From the NCBI GenBank assembly GCA_963693305.1, contig OY855915.1, positions 8,817,607 through 8,881,606 of the forward strand: a DNA stretch of 64,000 nt. The letters are read 5' to 3'. Shown piece by piece: positions 21,570-32,229 of this stretch. Source of the stretch: Meandrina meandrites. Lineage: Eukaryota > Cnidaria > Anthozoa > Scleractinia > Meandrinidae. Each line of letters starts with the position of its first letter. The stretch's first letter is position 1. The position numbers were made by a program, and so were the translations under genes. The notes beneath the pieces are model-generated. The model was not told the DNA's origin and searched no databases. It worked only from the letters and a program-made list of their open reading frames with translations.

Positions 21570-22977
21570 AGAGATTTTTTATCCAACGTTTTCGTTTCCC
21601 CAAAATTCTGACTTGCCAAGGTTTTTATTCTTTCGCGCGGTCGGGGGAATGAGACGAGTAGAAATATCGTGTGATGTTTGTACTCGTTTCGCGCGTTATT
21701 TGTAATCTACGAAGCAGTGTTGGATGCGCTCTAGATAGGTACGCACACTAGTATATAGTAAAGAGACTAATTTTAATAAAGCAAACATCCGATTATGAAC
21801 ATGGTAATCAGATATTCTAATTAGTCTAATCAGCTACATCTTGTAACATCATTCCCTTTATGGAAAAAGGAAAAAGAAAATCAACGAGTGTAAGAGTCCT
21901 GGCTTGTGCTGCAGAGTGCAGATCAATCAGCGATCTAGCATTGATATCCTAGAATCATGAAACTTAGCTATAAGAGGTTCGCCTAATAGTCTCAGTCCAT
22001 ATTGCTCATTGGTCCTTGATCAAGAATGGATTTTTAAAATAATTCCAAAATCAAACAACTAATGTGATCATAAATTGTCAGTACGGGCTGCACGAAGAGA
22101 TCTAAGAATCTAAGAAGAGATCTAAGGATCATACAAAGAACAATGCCAAAGGGGCGGTCGCCAAAAGAGCAAAAATGATACCCTTTGTTCGCAAAAAAAA
22201 AACAATGATACCCTATTTAAGGACCGAGAATCTCAAAAACCATACCCTATCCGGACCTATCCTGCAGCACATACCTATATAGCCCATATTTGGGAGTATT
22301 CCCCACCCCCACCCCCGGGCCAGTAATAATGAAAAATACTGAAAAAGCACAGTTAATTAGGTTTGTTGGACCTAAAATTGAAACCATGCCAGAGGAAGAA
22401 AATCACTTAAGTTCTGAAGAAATACTATTCCCAATAACTTCAATTCTGAATTAAGTAATGTACTTGTAACAGATTCTTTCTTCTTTACCAAAAGTTGAAT
22501 TCAAGTACTGTATGTAACATACAAACTTTAGTCACTTCTGTAAGGCTCACATGTGTGTTCACTATGCTAATTTATACCTGGGTATACTTCTTTAGAAAGC
22601 CCTTTTAAAAGGTAAGGTTTCTAAGAACACTCTTGTCTCTCTCTTGTCGATAAAATGGATTATAATTTTATCCAAAATAAATGACGAATAAATGAAACAT
22701 AGCGTTTTCATTAGACTTGTCTACAAGTCGAGCGTGAAGCGCGACAGCGTTACGGCCAGGGTCTACTGCCGGAAACGAGAAGCGAACGACTTTTAGAAAG
22801 TCTACGTTTTCATAGTATACGTTTAGTCCGCACTTTCTTCTTCAGGTTCTATAAAACACGTGGACTACACATGTTACTAGTTTTCGTCTTTGCATGGTAT
22901 GGTATGGTACGCATGGTATGGAACTATTTTTGAAGACCTTTGAAGTGTTCGTCGTTCAATAAAATGTCACACCATAA
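21570..22977. other. intergenic DNA between divergent copies 4 and 5
   Basis: No gene recognised. It holds the 5' flanks of two divergent genes, an A-rich run near 22192 and a CCCCACCCCCACCCCCGGGC run near 22300. Confidence 0.35.
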
Positions 22978-23026
22978 TTTTGAATTGCGTGACAAAATGC
23001 ACGCGCAAGTGCTCCTTGGGATATTA
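22978..23026 (+). promoter_or_regulatory. shortened 5' promoter block of array copy 5
   Basis: Reads TTTTGAATTGCGTGACAAAA, TGCACGCGCAAGTGCTCCTT, GGGAT. Relative to the other copies it has lost about 17 bases between CGTGACAAAA and CGCGCAAGTG, which removes the TTTTCCCGCG core. Confidence 0.65.
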
Positions 23027-23093
23027 AAACCAACACGTTTGTCATTCATTCTTTGAAGAGAGCACGTGAGACCACAGTGTTTTACAAGCATTC

Positions 23094-24437
23094 ATGGCTG
23101 TTTTTGACGAAAAGTGGCAGAAGGCCAAAGCAAGCATCACGGAAAGAGGCATCTTCATGTTTAACAGCGACCTACTAAGCGATGTAAGCCTTGTTGTTGG
23201 AGGTGATCCGAAGAAAAGCAAGATGGCGATTCCTGCTCACAAGTTTGTGTTGTCGATTTGTAGTCCTGTGTTTTTCGCCATGTTTTATGGGAAACTGACC
23301 GAGAGATCAGACTCTGTTGACTTGCCAGACTGCGAGTACGAGGGAGTGCTGGAAATGCTACGATACATATACAGCGGGAAGGCGGAATTGAACAAAAATA
23401 ATGTCATGCAAGTGCTGTATGTGGCAAAGAAATACATTTTGCCTTCACTCGCTAATGAATGTGTTGGGTTTCTACAGGCAAATGTGAACACAGAAAACGT
23501 GTTTTGTGTTTTGTCACACGCTCGGCAATATGATGAGAATGTTCATGTAGATCAATGCTGGGAAGTGATTGACAGAGAAACGGAGAAAGTTGTGGAATCA
23601 GAGGCGTTCGCGACAATTGAGAGGTCCTTACTTGAAGCAGTAGTCAAGAGAGATACATTGACAATCAGAGAGGTAGAGTTGTTCAAAGCTGTTGATCTCT
23701 GGGCTACAAAGGAATGTGAAAGACAAGGACTGACCTTGGATGGCAATTTGAAAAGAAAGATTCTTGGAGAGGAGATTGTTAAGGAAATACGTTTTCCAGT
23801 GATGTTGGAGAGAGAGTTTGCCAGTGCTGTGCTTGCAAGTGAGATACTGAAATCAGAAGAAGTGATTGGCATAATGAAGTATTTTAATAAAGTAGTGAGC
23901 TCGGCAGCTGGTTTTCTGCAGAAAAGGAGAGTTGGCACCCTTCTGTCATGTTGCAGATTTTCTGAGTTAGGAGAAGAGTGTGACTGGAATTATGATGATA
24001 TGGAAAAAGAATACATTGATTTAGAGGTTGACAAAGATATAATACTTCATGGAGTAAGAATGTTTGGTAGCGAAAATGGGGACTATCTTGGAATTTTGAG
24101 AATAATACAGAAGGAAAATGAGGCAGTTATTGGAAGCATATCAGGGAAGTATTCATCTGAGCCTATGCGACACGCCCAGTCGCTATCAACAAGCTATTAT
24201 GGTTTTGACATGATGTTTGATTCTCCTGTTGTTTTGAAAAATGACATCAAGTATTGTGTTAAAGTCATATTAGATGGCCCAGAATCATTTTATGGAACTG
24301 ATTGTCATCATTCTGTTCAAAGCCATGGTGTGACGTTTCATTTTTCAAAAGATGAGGTGGTAGTGCAAGATGATGATTTCCTTATAACTGATGCTGATAA
24401 TGGCCAATTTGCAGAGTTTTTGTTTCGTTTAAAATAA
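23094..24437 (+). CDS. BTB-BACK-PHR protein, array copy 5 (inverted), subfamily B
   Basis: The only plus-strand member. Single exon, 447 residues, start MAVFDEKWQKAKASITERG. The BTB has a shortened first loop (SLVVGGDPKKSKM, where others have VRASSDEGEPKKSKM). BACK contains CWEVIDRETEKVVESEAF and TLTIREVELFKAVDLWATKE. PHR runs GVRMFGSENGDYLGILRII, YYGFDMMFDSPVVLKNDIKY, YGTDCHHSVQSHGVTFHFS, with a longer acidic insert (KDEVVVQDDDFLITDADN) before GQFAEFLFRLK. Open throughout despite the promoter deletion. Confidence 0.9.
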   Translation: MAVFDEKWQKAKASITERGIFMFNSDLLSDVSLVVGGDPKKSKMAIPAHKFVLSICSPVFFAMFYGKLTERSDSVDLPDCEYEGVLEMLRYIYSGKAELNKNNVMQVLYVAKKYILPSLANECVGFLQANVNTENVFCVLSHARQYDENVHVDQCWEVIDRETEKVVESEAFATIERSLLEAVVKRDTLTIREVELFKAVDLWATKECERQGLTLDGNLKRKILGEEIVKEIRFPVMLEREFASAVLASEILKSEEVIGIMKYFNKVVSSAAGFLQKRRVGTLLSCCRFSELGEECDWNYDDMEKEYIDLEVDKDIILHGVRMFGSENGDYLGILRIIQKENEAVIGSISGKYSSEPMRHAQSLSTSYYGFDMMFDSPVVLKNDIKYCVKVILDGPESFYGTDCHHSVQSHGVTFHFSKDEVVVQDDDFLITDADNGQFAEFLFRLK

Positions 24438-25659
24438 TAATTATTGTTAGTTAAATTTGTAAAGGTAGAAAGTGTGAATTTTATATCTATATGAAAATAA
24501 GAGGTGAACTTAGTTCCCTTTGAGGTTTGGGAAGCAAATTGCAATTTTGAAAAAGATATTGCCTTTTTCCATGAAAAGAATGTTAAATGTTTGTGACTTC
24601 CCAAAGCTGTTCAAAATGAATTTGTTCCACAAAGTTGTAATTTAAATTTCTATGCTTTATAGTGCAAGCTAGTTTACAGAGAGTCAAATATTGTCCTGTA
24701 GCTTTTTGTCGAGATAGGATTCTTATTCCTTTTTTAGATAATTATCAGCATTTTTAGATCAATTTAGCTTCTAAATCTCAATCTTATATACATTTTGATT
24801 TTTAATTCGGTTTTAAATAAATTCCTAATTCGGTTATTAATTATAATAGATTTTTAAGTAATGTTTAATAAATGAGCAGCAGTGTTTTATGAAGTAAAAC
24901 ACGAGGCGAAACCGAGTGTTTTAGACTTGATAAAACATGAACTGCGAATTTATTGAACGGCTTCAAAATCTTCTGACGTTGATCAACTCTTTCACTTATT
25001 TTTAAATTTGGGGTTATTTTGGCCAAGAAAATTGGACGCAAAGTTTAGCAGTGTCTTTATCAGATATAAAGACACTCATTAAAAATTAATTTCTTTTGTA
25101 TTTTCTTTATGAATTGTTATTGAGCTTTTGAATTGTTGCTATGTTTAAGAGGGCCACAAGTTCATAGGTGCTACCCTCTTAAAAAAAGTATGATTGATTG
25201 ATTGATTGATAGGTAAGGCAAGTCTGGCAAATTCTGATGTGTGTGTCTCTGTGTATTTTTTGTTTTTTGTTTTGGGAGGGGGGGAATGGGGGGATTTGAG
25301 AGGGGTCCAGTCCGTGGAATGTCTGATAGGTGTTGGGCAACACCATTTTCCAAATGCTGACTCAATTTCAGACCGAAATACATGCAAATCCATTTCTTGA
25401 CTTGGCTATTTGTTAATGTGGTTTAACCCGTATCCTTGACTGTCATTAATACACAAGAAAGAATTATTTACCAAAAGTCAGTGTCCATGCAGTGCTGCAA
25501 AGTGTTGTGTGACAATCTTGATTAAACCCCACCTTGTTACATATTAAGAACATCCTATTTTTGTTACAGTCAAAACAGCTCAAGCGTTCCTATCAAGGGG
25601 GTGAATTAATGAATTTACTAATAAAATTTGATTTGATTCTTTGCTTCTTTCGGGGCCAA
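24438..25659. other. 3' flank of copy 5, nothing coding
   Basis: AT-rich. It contains GTGTTTTATGAAGTAAAACAC (24882-24902), a short palindrome with further GTGTTTTA/TAAAACA repeats, a TTGA microsatellite at 25191-25210, and a G-run near 25276. No credible frame. Confidence 0.4.
25191..25210. repeat. (ATTG)n microsatellite
   Basis: Five ATTG units. Confidence 0.9.
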
Positions 25660-26560
25660 CAGGTTTATAATGCGGTTATAAACCTGTTGGTCTATCATGG
25701 CTGATAGATGCTCATGGGAAGTTGCGCCAAGTCAAGTTGCCGTCTGTGGCCAGCTGTTAACAACTCTTATGTTCTTTTTTCATTTTCTCCCTCCCAACTT
25801 TATTATGAAAATATCAAACATGTAACGCAACACTCCCTTTATCAACAAAACAGGTTTTTGTACCTATTTTGTATGCCTAAAATTCTGTAACCCTGCAAAG
25901 AAAATAAGTCCAGCAGACCAAAGAACACAAGATTGTGTGTTAAAGATCTATATCAGTCCTAGCCTTGGCTCAAGAAAATGTTCCATAAGGAGATCATGTG
26001 GGTTTGGAGCAGTTTGTTCCTCATTTGTACATATGAGACACGGTAATTCACACATTTACTTTGTAAAACAAATAGTAGAATTAATTATGTTAATGTGTTG
26101 TTCCAGAAAATATCCATACCCCTCCCATGGAAGGTTTTTTGGGTTGAATCCCCTCACCCCTCTGGAAATTCCAGTTAAGCCCCATTCATTTCTTCTAACA
26201 TTTTGGCCTTCAAGGCCCCCCACCTCGGAATTTCCATTGACCTTCCATGGGGTGCGTATGGATATTTTCTGGAACTGCACAATTAATACATGCTCTTAAT
26301 TAATACATACAGCAATCATTGGACATTTAGATTGATGTCATCAGTACACGTGCTTGAAGATTTCACAGTTGTTTGACCATTGTCGACATTAGGCTTTGAT
26401 GCCCAAACCTCCCACCCTTGAGAGGAAGGAGGGTGGGGGGGGGGGAGCACTCCTTAGATAACAATGTTTTGTTTCCGTTCATCTTAGGTTAAAAAAATCA
26501 TTGAGCCCCATCTTTGTGTGATAATAAGATTATCCAATATAATAATGCCATTGTCAGGAA
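25660..26560. repeat. subfamily C 3' block, unit 1
   Basis: Diverged paralogue of 32230-33560 and 37730-38480 (part also at 48000-48290). Shared phrases: GTTTTTGTACCTATTTTGT, CAGACCAAAGAACACAAG, GTGTGTTAAAGATCT, TATCAGTCCTAGCCT, CCCTTGAG followed by a G-run and GAGCACTCCT. Each block lies downstream of a subfamily C gene, so block and gene form one duplicated unit. A P-family element (26095-26280) sits inside. Confidence 0.75.
26095..26280. mobile_element. TIR family P, copy 3 (both ends present)
   Basis: 186 bp with GTGTTGTTCCAGAAAATATC at the left and GATATTTTCTGGAACTGCAC at the right as inverted ends, flanked by AAT on both sides (26092-26094, 26281-26283). Internal GGAAATTCC and GGAATTTCC. 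Non-coding. Confidence 0.75.
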
Positions 26561-27549
26561 TAAAAGACGTACTTTTATTGTGTTGGAAACATTTACTCGT
26601 ATAATTAATTATTAATGTTACAAATTGTAACGCAATGTCTCAAAACATAAGAGTTGTAATTCGAGTAGGTAGATTTCGTGACATGAGATTTCACAACATT
26701 TGTAAACAAAGTTCGTTTTTATTTGCATGCATATATTGAACTAAACGAGGGAATGAAAACATGTAATTACAAAATTAAAATTAAATTTAGGTGCATAATA
26801 GTACTGGGGGATTGGGAATTTACTGTACTCGTGATTGTAGGAAAAGTACCGGTACTATTTACACAACAACAACTGTAAAACTAAGTAGAACAATAATTTA
26901 GAGTCAGATTTGTAGATTTGGTTGAGTTGTTCAGATCGATAGTTAAGACCGTTGAATTGTCAAGAAGAATAAACAAGTTAAAATTACATATACGGGTAGT
27001 CCTCTGGAACCAGTGCGAGCGGAGTCTAAAGATTCTGCGACATATTGCGCACAACTTGATCACAACTGAACTGAAACCTTGGCACTTTTTGCTAGTATTG
27101 AAACAACTTAATCCCTTTCATGTAACTTTCATGAAGTGTAACTGAACATTAACTTGCCTCACTTTTTCCTAAGACTGCAAGAAACCATATACAACTATAT
27201 TTGCCCTGACTGGGTAAGTCATGAAAAGAACATATTTAACCCTTTTAGCCCAAATATATCCTGACAAATTCTCTTGACTGATCTCTGTATATATGTTCTT
27301 ACAGTATTAGGAGATTCTGTGTAAAGATCAGAGTAATTTTCTTTTAAGGGATCATTTAATCAATTCTTTTAGCTGTTTCTCTCGATTAAGTATCATGAGC
27401 AGAAACTCAATGTTGGCAACTGTAGGGACCAAAAGGGTTAAACGTTTTCAAGGAAAAGGTGAAAAACAAATTTGCTTGTTTAAAACTCAAGAGAAGTTCA
27501 CTTGCCATCTTTATATACAAAGACTAATAACCTAACAAATTTGAACAAG
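26561..27549. other. intergenic DNA downstream of copy 6
   Basis: No gene recognised. 27235-27440 is paralogous to 33870-34070 and about 38755-38890 (TAACCCTTTTAGCCC, CTGATCTCTGTA, GATCAGAG), part of the subfamily C 3' flank. Confidence 0.45.
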
Positions 27550-28307
27550 TCAATTTTGTTTAAACAAAAACTCTGCAAATTGCCCACAGTCACCAGAATC
27601 ATTACTTGAAAGGCAAAATTCTACACCATGACTTTGGACAGAATTATAGCAGTCAGTCCCAAATGGGGTATCAGGGCCATCTATTATGGCTGTAATACGA
27701 TACTTGCCATCTTTCTTTAAAATAACTGGATCCTCAAGCCAAATATTAAACCCATAGTAATTAAATGATTCCGACTTCACATGAAAAGACACAGAAGAAA
27801 AGGTTCCTGATCTACACGCGATTACTGGGGCAACATTCCTTCGTTTTTCAGTAACATTTAACATTGCAACATACTCACGATTTTTACCACCAAACATTCT
27901 TATTCCATAAAGTGTTATATTTTTGTCAACACTCAGATCAATTGATTCTCTTTTAAACTTGGCAAATATAACACAATAACGATCTGCCAACCTACGAAAT
28001 CTACAACATGACAAAAGAGCGCCAACCCTTTCCTTGTCTGGAAAACCAACATCTGTGTTCACTGAATTGAAATGCTTCATTATGCCAAGCAGTTCTTCTG
28101 ATGTCAGTATCTCGCTACCAATGACAACATTTGCAAACTCTTTCTCCGCCATTGTTGGAAAACGTATTCCTGTGACAATATCCTCTCCAAGAATCTTTCT
28201 TTTCACATTGTCTGTCACGGTCAATCCTTGCCTTTCACACTCCTTTGTTGCCCAGAGATCAACAGCTTTAAACAGTATTTCCTCTCTGATTGTCAATGTA
28301 AAATGAA
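27550..28307 (-). pseudogene. 5'-truncated BTB-BACK-PHR copy 6, subfamily C
   Basis: Homology starts abruptly at 28300 in the middle of BACK (TLTIREEILFKAVDLWATKE). The whole BTB domain, the first half of BACK and the promoter block are absent. The rest is open to the stop: GIRMFGGKNREYVAMLNVT, NYYGFNIWLEDPVILKKDGK, FGTDCYNSVQSHGVEFCLS, GQFAEFLFKQN. The frame stays open upstream to 28428 through unrelated sequence, so a 292-residue chimeric frame exists. A good splice-acceptor-like TTTCTTCATTTCAG sits exactly at the break. Likely a remnant; a spliced gene using this exon cannot be excluded. Confidence 0.8.
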
Positions 28308-28500
28308 CTGAAATGAAGAAAGGGTGCGAGCACAAGTGTCGTTGATCCTTTGCGAGCATTTGGGCAATCCTTTGCGAGCCGCTTTGACTAAAATCGAGAT
28401 TTTTTTCGGTACCATTCTCTGAATGCACACATTTTACCTATCTACGCGGGGACTTGTAAGGTGCCTCCTCTGGTTCCGGCCTCTGGGCCGGAACCCTGCG

Positions 28501-29579
28501 GGAGAAATTTTTTGTGGTCCATGGAATAACGGCAATTAAGGGTTAAATACCACGTTCTGTAAGCCAATCAAAACTTTGGAATTGCAATATACCATTATCA
28601 CTTTATTTGAATTAATGGACCTGTTTAATGTCAATCAGCTAGAAGTCAACGGTTTTTTTGTCACTATACATATTACTATGTTTAAAATAACTATATTTAA
28701 TCATTTTCAACTGCCGGAACTCTATTAATATTGTGAATGTTTTACAGCTGAAAAAAGAACAGTGATAGGTTTGATTTTGTGATGTACAATAACAAAACAT
28801 CAATAATTATTTCACTGGGCAAAACATAAACATAACACATCATGCACATGATTAAAAAACAACAATGCAATATTTTTACAAACCAAAACAAGGCAAACAC
28901 TGGGAAAATACAGGTTTATTCCCAGACTCCTGGCTATGAAGTTTTGAGTTACCAATACACTGTTAACACTGTTCTTTATATGTGACAACGCTGGGTTTAA
29001 TCATGATTGGCTAGCTGTCACATAACACCATGTAGTGGGGTTTGACATCTGGTCAGCTGAGTCACTAGTAACTGGGCAAGTGTTTTTTGAAATTTACTAG
29101 CCCAATACACAACTTTGTGGCCCTTAAACAATATTATTAACTTAAAAGAATCGAATTGAATATTAATAAATTCTTTTTCTTCTAGCCAGTGGGCTAGTAA
29201 ATGTTGCATTTTACTAGTGCAACCTCATTTTTACTAGCCTCACGCTACCGGTCGATACTGGGCTGCTGGAGATGTCGAACCCTGCATGCAGTATTGCATG
29301 ATAGGGAACTAACACTGACTCTTGGTAAATAATTACTTATCACGTTTTTATCACTATAAAGGACAGGGGTTTAACCACATTAATAAACAAAAGGCAGAAG
29401 CTAAAAATGGGTACCAAAGAAGATGTATTTCAGTCTAAAATTAGGTCCGGATTTGGAAAAGGTGCGGCACAACCCCTTTCAAAAGTTTCAACAATAATTC
29501 TAACACCTAATTTTTCTTAAGTACATGTAAGACCTGGAACATGGATTTTAAATGTAAGATACATGAAAGAAATATAACA
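28501..29579. other. intergenic DNA, nothing recognised
   Basis: AT-rich. It starts with a GGTTCCGGCC/GGCCGGAACC palindrome near 28470-28493. No credible frame. Confidence 0.35.
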
Positions 29580-30166
29580 GCTGTTTTTTTACTTACTGAT
29601 ACTAGCTAAAGCAAAGTTGTAGAAACAATGAAAGCACGGATAAATTAAAAATGCAAGCAAACTTTGATCACCATTGTCCTCCAAACACCATATTGGCTGC
29701 CAATTTGGCAAGTTGTAATAAAATGGGGCAAGTAAAAACTGACATTTACTGGTCCACTTAGTCTGAAATGTCATCCGTCCTCTCTTCCTTCCTTACATTT
29801 CAGACTATGGTCCACTGGGCAAGTGGATTTCAATTTTTATATAATTTTCCTGCCTTGTGCTCTCTGCAAACTTTCACCATAAACCATATTCAACTTCTTA
29901 TAGCCTGCGAGCAGGCTCACCTTTTGTTTACACACATAAGCTGTGGATGAAGTGAGCAGGCAGGGAGTCGGTGAGAAAATGAGCCTGCCTTGATCTCTGT
30001 AAATTTTACATTTCTGAGTAGCCTGAGTGACCAAAAAGCAAGATACATGTAGGTGAAAAAACTGTCAATCATTTGTGTTTGACGAGAAGCGATTAGTCAT
30101 AATGTCAGCATTAAGTTAATGTTTCTGGCTAGATATCACTGTAGATATTACTGGAGCACCAATACC
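29580..30166. repeat. subfamily B 3' flank, paralogous to 19290-19883
   Basis: Matches the flank of copy 4 over most of its length with small indels, ending just before the stop codon of copy 7. Confidence 0.7.
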
Positions 30167-31504
30167 TTATTTTAGACGAAACAAAAACTCTGCAAATTGC
30201 CCATCTTCAGAAAAGGGAAAGGAAAATGTCACACCATGGCTTTGAACAGATTCAGAACAATCAACTCCATAAATTGAGTCAGGGCCAGTTATTATGGCCA
30301 CAACACAATACTCAATATCTTTGTTTAAAACAACTGGAGAATCAAACAAAATATCAAAGGCATAATAATTTGTTGACGGTGTCGATGACGACTGAGTGTT
30401 ATGCATTCGCTCAGATGAATACTTCCCTGATACATGTATGTCTACATCTGACTGAGAACTGTCCTTCGGTACCATTTTCAAAATTGCGAGATATTCCCCA
30501 TTTTCACTTCCAAACATTCTTACTCCATAAAGTATTATATCTTTGTCAACCTTTACATCCAGATGTTCTTTCTCCATTTCATTGTAACTCCAAACATCAG
30601 GCCTTTCTGATAACTGAGCAAATCTGCAACATGACAGAAGGGTGCCAATTCTCCTCTCCTCAAGAAAACCAGCGGCTGCCGAGCTCACAACTTTATTAAA
30701 ATACTTCATTATCCCAAACACTTCATCTGATTTCAGAATCTCACTTGCAAGCACAACACTGACAAACTCTCTCTCCAGCATCACTGGAAAACGTATTTTT
30801 TTGACAATCCCCTCTCCAATCATAAATCTCTTTGCATTGCCATTCGCACTTTGTCCTTGCCTCTCACATTCCTTTGTAGCCCAGAGATTAACAGCTTTGA
30901 ACAACTCTACCTCTCTGATTGTCAGTGTATCTCTCTTGACAACTGCTTCAAGTAAGGATCTCTCAATTGTGGCAAAAGCCTCGGATTTCAAAACTTCTTC
31001 AGTTTCTCTATCAATCACTTCCCAGCATTGATCCACAAGATCTTTCTCATCATACTGTTGAGCATGTGACAGAACACAAAACACGTTTCCTGTGTTCACC
31101 TTTTCTTCCAGAAACCGAACACATTCATCAGCCAGAGAAGGTAAGATGTATTTCTTTGCCACATACAGCACTTGCATCACATTGTTTTCGTTCAATTCCG
31201 CCTTTCCGCCGTACATGTATCGTAGCATTTCCAACACTCCCTCGTACTCGCAATCTGGGAGATCCACAGATCCCGATCTCTCCGCCATTTCCCCACAAAA
31301 CATGGCGAAAAACACAGGACTACAACTCGACAACACAAACTTGTGGGCAGGAATCGCCATCTTGCTTTTCTTGGTTTCATCTTCGACACTCGAAGATCGA
31401 ACAACAAGGCTTATATCGCTTAATAGATCGTTGTTAAACATGAAAATGCCTCTTTCCGTGATGCTTGCTTTGATCTTCTGCCAATTTTCGTCCAAAACAG
31501 CCAT
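30167..31504 (-). CDS. BTB-BACK-PHR protein, array copy 7, subfamily B
   Basis: Single exon, 445 residues from the conserved-position ATG at 31504 (MAVLDENWQKIKASITERG). An in-frame upstream ATG at 31645 would add 47 residues but would read straight through the promoter block, so it is rejected as the start. The BTB shows SLVVRSSSVEDETKKSKM and GGKAELNENN; BACK and PHR closely resemble copy 4 (SERPDVWSYNEMEKEHLDVK, GVRMFGSENGEYLAILKMV, YGVDCSESVQSHGVTFSFP, GQFAEFLFRLK). Intact. Ser-rich insert DSSQSDVDIHVSGKYSSE in PHR. Confidence 0.9.
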   Translation of the reverse strand: MAVLDENWQKIKASITERGIFMFNNDLLSDISLVVRSSSVEDETKKSKMAIPAHKFVLSSCSPVFFAMFCGEMAERSGSVDLPDCEYEGVLEMLRYMYGGKAELNENNVMQVLYVAKKYILPSLADECVRFLEEKVNTGNVFCVLSHAQQYDEKDLVDQCWEVIDRETEEVLKSEAFATIERSLLEAVVKRDTLTIREVELFKAVNLWATKECERQGQSANGNAKRFMIGEGIVKKIRFPVMLEREFVSVVLASEILKSDEVFGIMKYFNKVVSSAAAGFLEERRIGTLLSCCRFAQLSERPDVWSYNEMEKEHLDVKVDKDIILYGVRMFGSENGEYLAILKMVPKDSSQSDVDIHVSGKYSSERMHNTQSSSTPSTNYYAFDILFDSPVVLNKDIEYCVVAIITGPDSIYGVDCSESVQSHGVTFSFPFSEDGQFAEFLFRLK

Positions 31505-31579
31505 GAATGCTTGTAAAACACTGTAATCACACAAGCTTTTGCTTCGAAGAATGAACGATTGATTCGAAACTGCTACTAT

Positions 31580-31640
31580 TCCTTCCAATGAGCATTTGCG
31601 CGCGCAATTACGCGGGAAAATTTGGTCACGCAATCCAATG
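31580..31640 (-). promoter_or_regulatory. conserved 5' promoter block of array copy 7
   Basis: Gene sense: TTGGATTGCGTGACCAAATT, TTCCCGCGTAATTGCGCGCG, CAAATGCTCATTGGAAGGAA. The E2F-like core is present; the outer GCAAAGCGG box is not recognisable. Confidence 0.6.
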
Positions 31641-32229
31641 GTCATATGTACTGGGTGTGTAGTCCAAGTATGATAGGACCTAAAAAGAAAATGCGGACTG
31701 TTATGAAAGCGCTGCGCTTCATTTATTCGCCATTTATTTTGGTTAAAAAAACTCCATTTTATGTACTGGAGAGAGACAAGAAAGAAGTATACCCTTGTAA
31801 TAAATTGGCATATTATGTGAGCCTTTAGAAGCGACTAAAGCTTGTGTGTTACATACCAGTTTCGGATCCGGACCTTTACCTAATGGTGGGGGGGGGGGAG
31901 GTCGCTTTAATAGATTTGACTATTAATGTTGAAATTTGCGAAGATAATTCCAGAAAATGAAAAGAAAATGCGCTATTTCCGAAAAATAAGCGGGGGGGGG
32001 GGGGGGGGTGGGGGGGGCCTTGGAACCCTCCCCTTGATGTGCCACTGCCACTGCATACCGTACCTGCATTTAATTCTTACTTGAGAAAAAGGAAATTTTT
32101 TACCGAGCGATTGTTACAAGCTAACAAATTGCTTAAATTGGTATTGAAGTCATTGACCATAGCATTTCTTCAGAACTTAAGTGATTTGCTTCCTCTGGTT
32201 TCAATTTTAGGTCCAACACACCTAATTAA

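Noticed and set aside
25937..26299. 120-residue frame
   Set aside because: Runs through a P-family element and the subfamily C flank, with paralogous blocks not keeping the frame.
31505..31645. 47-codon N-terminal extension of copy 7 from an upstream ATG (similar extensions of copies 1, 2, 8 and 11 from TTG or GTG)
   Set aside because: The extension overlaps the conserved promoter block and is not shared as protein; MAVFDEKW-type starts are common to all copies.
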